From contig JASHYD010000211.1 in assembly GCA_030043175.1 (NCBI GenBank), positions 1 through 5,348 of the forward strand: a stretch of 5,348 nucleotides of DNA, in the 5' to 3' direction. Of the stretch, positions 1 to 5,348 are shown piece by piece (position 1 is the stretch's first letter; each line of letters begins with the position of its first letter). This DNA is from Xanthobacteraceae bacterium (GTDB lineage Bacteria; Pseudomonadota; Alphaproteobacteria; Rhizobiales; Xanthobacteraceae). Below the pieces are notes generated by a model that was given only the letters and a program-made list of their open reading frames with translations, was not told where the DNA came from and made no database searches. A program made the position numbers and the translations under genes.

Positions 1-291
1 GGTTGAAGCGCCCACGTCGAGACAGACGCGATCCGTGATGCTGACGCCAAAGCGGTCGAGCGCGCCATCAAGCTTGACGCCGCCGCGCGACACCCAGGGA
101 AAGGCCGGCTCGGCCACAAGCGCGGCACCGGTTGCGATCGGCTCCGAGGCCTTGCGCACCGGCCTGGCATCGGCCGTCACGAGGCCGGCCGCGATTGCGG
201 CCTGCGCTTTCGCGCGGCTTTCGAAGAAGCCCCGCTCGACGAGGAGGACGTCGGCGCGCAGGCGAGGCGGATTGACCGATCGTATTCTCAT
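1..291 (-). CDS. tlyA: TlyA family rRNA (cytidine-2'-O)-methyltransferase, N-terminal part
   Basis: Reading the minus strand from the ATG at 291-289 gives 97 codons without a stop, leaving the window at position 1. Residues about 10-60 form an S4 RNA-binding domain (RADVLLVERGFFESRAKAQA, then GLVTADARPVRKASEPI). The TlyA signature VSRGGVKLDGAL follows at about residues 67-78. The fragment ends in CLDVGAST, the start of the SAM-binding motif I of the FtsJ/RrmJ-like methyltransferase domain. Known members of the family 2'-O-methylate cytidines in 16S and/or 23S rRNA and are sometimes annotated as haemolysin A. Most of the catalytic domain lies outside the window. The start is supported by the S4 domain beginning within about ten residues, although the ribosome-binding site is weak (GGGAA just upstream). 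In many alphaproteobacteria tlyA follows dxs; here the upstream neighbour is a divergent ThDP-enzyme gene. Family assignment is confident; the exact rRNA target is not known. Confidence 0.93.
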   Translation of the reverse strand, partial: MRIRSVNPPRLRADVLLVERGFFESRAKAQAAIAAGLVTADARPVRKASEPIATGAALVAEPAFPWVSRGGVKLDGALDRFGVSITDRVCLDVGAST

Positions 292-306
292 AGGTTCCCG
301 CTGGAA

Positions 307-328
307 ACCGGCGATTTTAATCGCCGGT
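307..328. repeat. Near-perfect palindrome, left hairpin
   Basis: The arms ACCGGCGAT (307-315) and ATCGCCGGT (320-328) are perfectly complementary around TTTA, giving a 9-bp stem. The first and last loop bases could also pair. It lies 16 bp upstream of the tlyA start codon, so it would fall in or next to the tlyA leader. No T-tract follows it on either strand, which argues against a simple intrinsic terminator. Its core matches the palindrome at 572-596. Confidence 0.85.
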
Positions 329-333
329 GGAAA

Positions 334-362
334 GCGAGCTGGCCACAATCAAAGTGGCTCGC
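334..362. repeat. Hairpin adjacent to the left palindrome
   Basis: GCGAGC (334-339) pairs with GCTCGC (357-362). Inside it CAC (344-346) pairs with GTG (354-356), or alternatively GCCAC (342-346) pairs with GTGGC (354-358). Only five bases separate this hairpin from the palindrome ending at 328, so minus-strand RNA here would carry two consecutive stem-loops directly before tlyA. Tandem 3' stem-loops occur in the right ends and guide RNAs of IS605/TnpB elements. That comparison is only suggestive. Confidence 0.55.
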
Positions 363-571
363 CATGCAACCGGCACCAGGGGCGCTCACGTTCTCTGGCG
401 ATAAGCGGTGCCCTTTGAGGGGGATTGGTCTCGGGCAACCATTCTCTCCGACGACGTGAACTACCCTTCGGGTTACGGGCGATGTAAACCGCCCGAATGT
501 TGACGACGCTGATATGTTTGCCAACCATGTCGGCCTCAGCCAATAAGGTTCTCGGTTATGGCGGGGACAAC

Positions 572-596
572 AGCCCCCCGATTTCAATCGGGGGCT
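572..596. repeat. Near-perfect palindrome, right hairpin
   Basis: CCCCCGATT (575-583) pairs with AATCGGGGG (586-594). The pairing extends to AG (572-573) with CT (595-596) if C574 is bulged out. This makes a GC-rich stem of 11 bp with a two-base tip. On the plus strand it is followed by TTGTTGAC, so it could in principle act as a terminator for plus-strand transcription, but no plus-strand gene ends here. The tip matches the left hairpin at 307-328 in sequence and orientation. Confidence 0.8.
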
Positions 597-597
597 T

Positions 598-774
598 GTT
601 GACTCGTCGCCTCTATTCAGCCGGAAGATACGCTAGAGCGGCAGCCGGACGGAGGGCTACAGCTCTGCTGGCGCAGCCATTATGCCTCAACTAACATCGA
701 TGGCGGATCGTGCAAGGGTCTTGCGGGCGCGCTGCGCGCTCATTCCGCAATCCTTCCCTCGAACAGGAACCGAA
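598..774. other. Intergenic leader of the ThDP enzyme gene
   Basis: This stretch separates the right hairpin from the ThDP enzyme start codon and should contain that gene's promoter. A TTGACT at 599-604 resembles a sigma-70 -35 box, but no acceptable -10 box lies 16-18 bases further on. An in-frame ATG at 682 would extend the downstream protein by 31 residues. That extension has no resemblance to the family and the ribosome-binding site favours the later ATG, so it is treated as non-coding. No RNA gene or further repeat was recognised. Confidence 0.5.
765..768 (+). promoter_or_regulatory. Ribosome-binding site deciding the ThDP enzyme start
   Basis: AGGA (within CAGGAAC) lies six bases before the ATG at 775. 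This is good spacing and supports that start over the in-frame ATG at 682. Confidence 0.7.
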
Positions 775-2442
775 ATGAGCAATCTGCCGATTTATGAGAT
801 GCTGGCTCAGGCCTTTGCACGCGAGGGCGTCGACACCCTGTTCAGCCTGACGGGCGACGGCAATATGCACTGGGCCACCGCGATGTCGAAGATTGACGGC
901 ATGCGGGTGTTTCATGCCCGGCACGAGCATTGCGCATGTGGCATGGCGATCGGTTATCACAGCGCGACCGGCAAGGTCGGCGTCGCCACCGTGACGTGCG
1001 GCCCGGGTGTCACCCAGATCGCCACCGCGCTGACCATGGCATCGCGTGCCGGCGTGCCGCTGGTGGTGTTCGCTGGTGAAAGCCCGATCAACGCCCGCTG
1101 GTATAATCAGGCGCTCGACCAGGCCCCGTTGGTGACGGCGACCGGCGCACACTATGTTCGGGCCCACAGCCCGGCTCGCATGTATGATTGCGTGCGCGAG
1201 GCTTTCTATATCGCACGCCACGAGCGCAGGCCCGCAGTGTTAGGCGTTCCATATGATTTGCAGAAACTCCCCTTGCCGGGGGCGTCAGAATACGTGTCGT
1301 CATCATCCCTGATACCTGAGACTGGCCGCACGCCGCCAAATCCCGAGATACTCCAGCGGCTGGTCGAGCGACTTGCCGCCGCACAGCGACCGATCATTAT
1401 TGCCGGGCGCGGCGCGCTGCGATCCGGCGCCCAGACGGCGATCGAGGCGTTGGCGCGGGCGAGTGGGGCGTTGCTCGCGACCACGCTGCCGGTGCGTGGA
1501 ATGTTTGATCATGATCCCTTCTCGATCGGCGTCGCCGGCGGCTTTTCCTCCGAGATCGCCCGCGAGCTGTTCGGCCAATCCGATCTGGTGATCGCCGTCG
1601 GCGCAAGTCTCGCTTATTACACGGTCGACGGCGGCGCCCTTTTCCCCCGGGCCTTCGTGGCGCAGATCGACGAGCGGCCACGCGGCCTGAAGGACGGGCT
1701 GCCAGCCGCAGATCTGTTCGTGAGGGCGGACGCCAAAGCCGCAGCGGAAGCGCTCGGACGTGAGCTCGCGCGCTACGGCACCAAGATCGGTTTCCGATCG
1801 CTCAAGCTGGCGCAGCGGATCGCACAAGCCACGCCCGACACGGCCCAATTCGCGATCGGCCCGGGCACGTTCGATCCGCGTCACGTGGTGGCCGAACTCG
1901 ATCGCGTCATCCCGAAGGATTGGGAGATGGTGAGCGGCTCGGGTCACCAGGCGTATTTCCAGACGCACATGCGCGGCCGCAAGCCCGAGCAGTTTCACGT
2001 CATGCGGGAGTTTGGGGCGATCGGCAATTCGATCGCAATCGCGATCGGCGTCGCCGCCGCCAAGAACAACGGCAAAGTCGTGCTGATCGAAGGCGACGGC
2101 AGCCTGCTCATGCACATCCAGGAGCTTGAGACTCTCAAGCGGCATGACGTGCGCATTTTGATATGCGTCCTCAACGACGGTGCCAACGGGGCGGAACTCC
2201 ACAAGCTGCGCCAGGACGGCCTCGACGACAGCGGCGCGATATTCGGGCGCACCGATTTCGGCACGATCGCCCGCGGTTTCGGCCTGAGGGGAACGACCGT
2301 GGAAAACCTCTCGCAATTTCAGTCGCTGATGCGGGAGTTCGCGGCGCAGGACATTGCAGAGATCTGGAATGTTCCGATTTCCGATCGGGTGATCTCGCCT
2401 CCGATGCGGCGCCTCAAGGCGAAGGGGCACGGCGTGATGTAG
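775..2442 (+). CDS. Thiamine diphosphate-dependent enzyme, acetolactate synthase/decarboxylase superfamily
   Basis: The 555-residue protein has the full three-domain architecture: an N-terminal pyrimidine-binding domain (about 4-170), a central domain (about 190-335, with RPIIIAGRGAL) and a C-terminal diphosphate-binding domain (about 365-535). The glutamate that activates the cofactor is E51 in RHEHCACG, followed by ATGKVGVATVTCGPGVTQ. The diphosphate/Mg2+ motif is GDGS at 440-443, ending 24 residues later in ND (467-468) rather than the usual NN. Near the N-terminus GDGN (27-30) replaces the FGxPG seen in acetolactate synthases and resembles the GDFN of pyruvate and indolepyruvate decarboxylases. 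The paired histidines of those decarboxylases are not visible. The length fits the superfamily (about 530-600). The chemistry should be decarboxylation or carboligation of a 2-keto acid, cytoplasmic, but the substrate cannot be assigned. There is no adjacent small regulatory subunit gene (ilvH), which argues against biosynthetic acetolactate synthase. The gene stands alone, divergent from tlyA and convergent with ligA. Confidence 0.92.
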   Translation: MSNLPIYEMLAQAFAREGVDTLFSLTGDGNMHWATAMSKIDGMRVFHARHEHCACGMAIGYHSATGKVGVATVTCGPGVTQIATALTMASRAGVPLVVFAGESPINARWYNQALDQAPLVTATGAHYVRAHSPARMYDCVREAFYIARHERRPAVLGVPYDLQKLPLPGASEYVSSSSLIPETGRTPPNPEILQRLVERLAAAQRPIIIAGRGALRSGAQTAIEALARASGALLATTLPVRGMFDHDPFSIGVAGGFSSEIARELFGQSDLVIAVGASLAYYTVDGGALFPRAFVAQIDERPRGLKDGLPAADLFVRADAKAAAEALGRELARYGTKIGFRSLKLAQRIAQATPDTAQFAIGPGTFDPRHVVAELDRVIPKDWEMVSGSGHQAYFQTHMRGRKPEQFHVMREFGAIGNSIAIAIGVAAAKNNGKVVLIEGDGSLLMHIQELETLKRHDVRILICVLNDGANGAELHKLRQDGLDDSGAIFGRTDFGTIARGFGLRGTTVENLSQFQSLMREFAAQDIAEIWNVPISDRVISPPMRRLKAKGHGVM

Positions 2443-2473
2443 GGGCGTGGTCAGCTTACGGCCTGCACTTTGC

Positions 2474-4761
<2,288 letters not shown>

Positions 4762-5348
4762 ATGAAGGTCTTATCCCACCTCAAATACGCGTTACCGATC
4801 CTGGCAGTGGCCCTGGCGCCGTTGCCGGCGTCGGCGAGCAATGTTCGCATCTACATCACCAACAGCGCCGGCGACAGCATCCACGTGATCGACCCGGCGA
4901 CCAATGAGGTCGTCCAGGAGATCGACAACTACGTCGGCGCCCATGGCATCGATTTCTCCCCGGACGGATCGAGGGTCTATGTAACCAACGAGGACACCGA
5001 TTCGCTCGACGTTTTGGACCGCAAAACCGGCAAGCTGATCAAGAAGGTGGCACTGAGCGGCCATCCCAACATCGTGGCGGCAACCAAAGCCGGCGACCGC
5101 ATCGTGGTCGCCATCGCCCGCGGCAAAGGTGGACTCGATATCGTCGACGCCAAAACGCTGGAGCTGAAGAAGACCATCTCAACCAACGGCGGGCGACTAC
5201 ACGATGTCTATATCACGCCCGATCAGAAATATGTGGTCGGCGGCTCGATCCCATCCAAGACGTTCTATGCGTTCGATCTCGAGAAGGAAGAACTTGCTTG
5301 GGATTTCAAGATGGACCTCGGCGTGCGATGCATGGCGATCGAAACCAA
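4762..5348 (+). CDS. Exported YVTN-type beta-propeller protein (YncE-like), N-terminal part
   Basis: An open frame of 195 complete codons runs from the ATG at 4762 off the right edge. Residues 1-25 are a Sec signal peptide: basic start (K2, K8), hydrophobic core LPILAVALAPL and cleavage site ASA|SN, so the protein should be periplasmic or secreted. The mature part shows the beta-propeller repeat with a period of about 42 residues, starting near residues 30 (IYITN), 72 (VYVTN), 114 (IVVAI) and 157 (YVVGG). Each of the first two contains a Dx(A/K)TG-like turn (DPATNEV, DRKTGKL), and FSPDGSRVYVTN is the classic YVTN junction. Such proteins are seven-bladed propellers that often bind partner proteins, ligands or metals; some are linked to PQQ-dependent periplasmic oxidation. 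No quinone or haem motif is visible in this half. The specific role is unknown. Confidence 0.9.
   Translation, partial: MKVLSHLKYALPILAVALAPLPASASNVRIYITNSAGDSIHVIDPATNEVVQEIDNYVGAHGIDFSPDGSRVYVTNEDTDSLDVLDRKTGKLIKKVALSGHPNIVAATKAGDRIVVAIARGKGGLDIVDAKTLELKKTISTNGGRLHDVYITPDQKYVVGGSIPSKTFYAFDLEKEELAWDFKMDLGVRCMAIET

Larger units (their letters stand above)
307..597. mobile_element. Possible IS200/IS605-like relic or palindrome-ended miniature element
   Basis: This non-coding block is bounded by two hairpins (307-328 and 572-596) whose tips are nearly identical on the same strand: CGATTTTAATCG at 312-323 and CGATTTCAATCG at 579-590. Subterminal hairpins with the same tip in the same orientation are typical of IS200/IS605 elements, where the TnpA transposase recognises them as single-stranded structures, and of the miniature elements derived from them. 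The right hairpin also carries one unpaired C in its stem. A third hairpin at 334-362 lies just inside the left one. No convincing transposase can be read in any frame; short open frames here show no catalytic motif. The identity is inferred from structure only. Alternatives are two unrelated hairpins, one being a terminator, or a structured leader of tlyA. No target-site or empty-site evidence is available. Confidence 0.35.

Noticed and set aside
463..495. Small inverted repeats (ACCC/GGGT at 463-473 and CGGGCG/CGCCCG at 476-495)
   Set aside because: The arms are only 4-6 bases in GC-rich DNA and are expected by chance. They might matter only if the whole block proves to be a structured RNA.
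349..543. Minus-strand open frame with ADMVGKHISVVNIRAV, faintly like the C-terminal end of TnpB
   Set aside because: No zinc-finger cysteines or catalytic acidic residues are present and the resemblance is a few residues only. It is not enough to call a tnpB pseudogene.
669..685. Possible sigma-54 promoter (TGGCGC...TGC)
   Set aside because: The spacing between the GG and GC elements is 12 rather than 10 bases, so it does not fit the -24/-12 consensus.
682..774. N-terminal extension of the ThDP enzyme from the upstream in-frame ATG
   Set aside because: The ATG at 775 has a well-spaced AGGA, and the protein from there begins directly with the family's N-terminal domain.
1303..2430. Long minus-strand open frame of 375 codons inside the ThDP enzyme gene
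   Set aside because: It is antisense to a clear conserved gene, is composed of Arg/Asp/His-rich shadow sequence and shows no recognisable domain. Long shadow frames are common in GC-rich coding DNA.

Overview
The window is GC-rich, gene-dense bacterial DNA. The protein sequences look alphaproteobacterial, most likely Hyphomicrobiales (Bradyrhizobium/Rhodopseudomonas-like). That placement is inferred from protein similarity by eye and was not computed. No complete novel system is evident. The most unusual stretch is a roughly 290-bp non-coding block with matching palindromes at both ends.

Layout: (1) Positions 1-291, minus strand: N-terminal 97 codons of a TlyA-family rRNA 2'-O-methyltransferase, running off the left edge. 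(2) Positions 292-774: a non-coding gap between two divergent genes. It holds two strong hairpins, at 307-328 and 572-596, that share almost the same apical sequence, plus a third hairpin at 334-362. This resembles the ends of IS200/IS605-type or palindrome-associated elements and may be a small relic. (3) Positions 775-2442, plus strand: a complete three-domain thiamine diphosphate (ThDP)-dependent enzyme of the acetolactate synthase/decarboxylase superfamily, substrate unknown. (4) Positions 2474-4588, minus strand: complete NAD+-dependent DNA ligase LigA, convergent with the ThDP enzyme gene across a 31-bp gap. (5) Positions 4589-4761: a divergent intergenic region. (6) Positions 4762-5348, plus strand: the 5' part of a secreted YVTN-type beta-propeller protein, running off the right edge.

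The genes do not form one operon: neighbours are divergent, convergent, then divergent. tlyA and ligA are housekeeping functions (ribosomal RNA modification; DNA replication and repair). The ThDP enzyme and the propeller protein are accessory, and nothing in the window ties them to the housekeeping genes or to each other.
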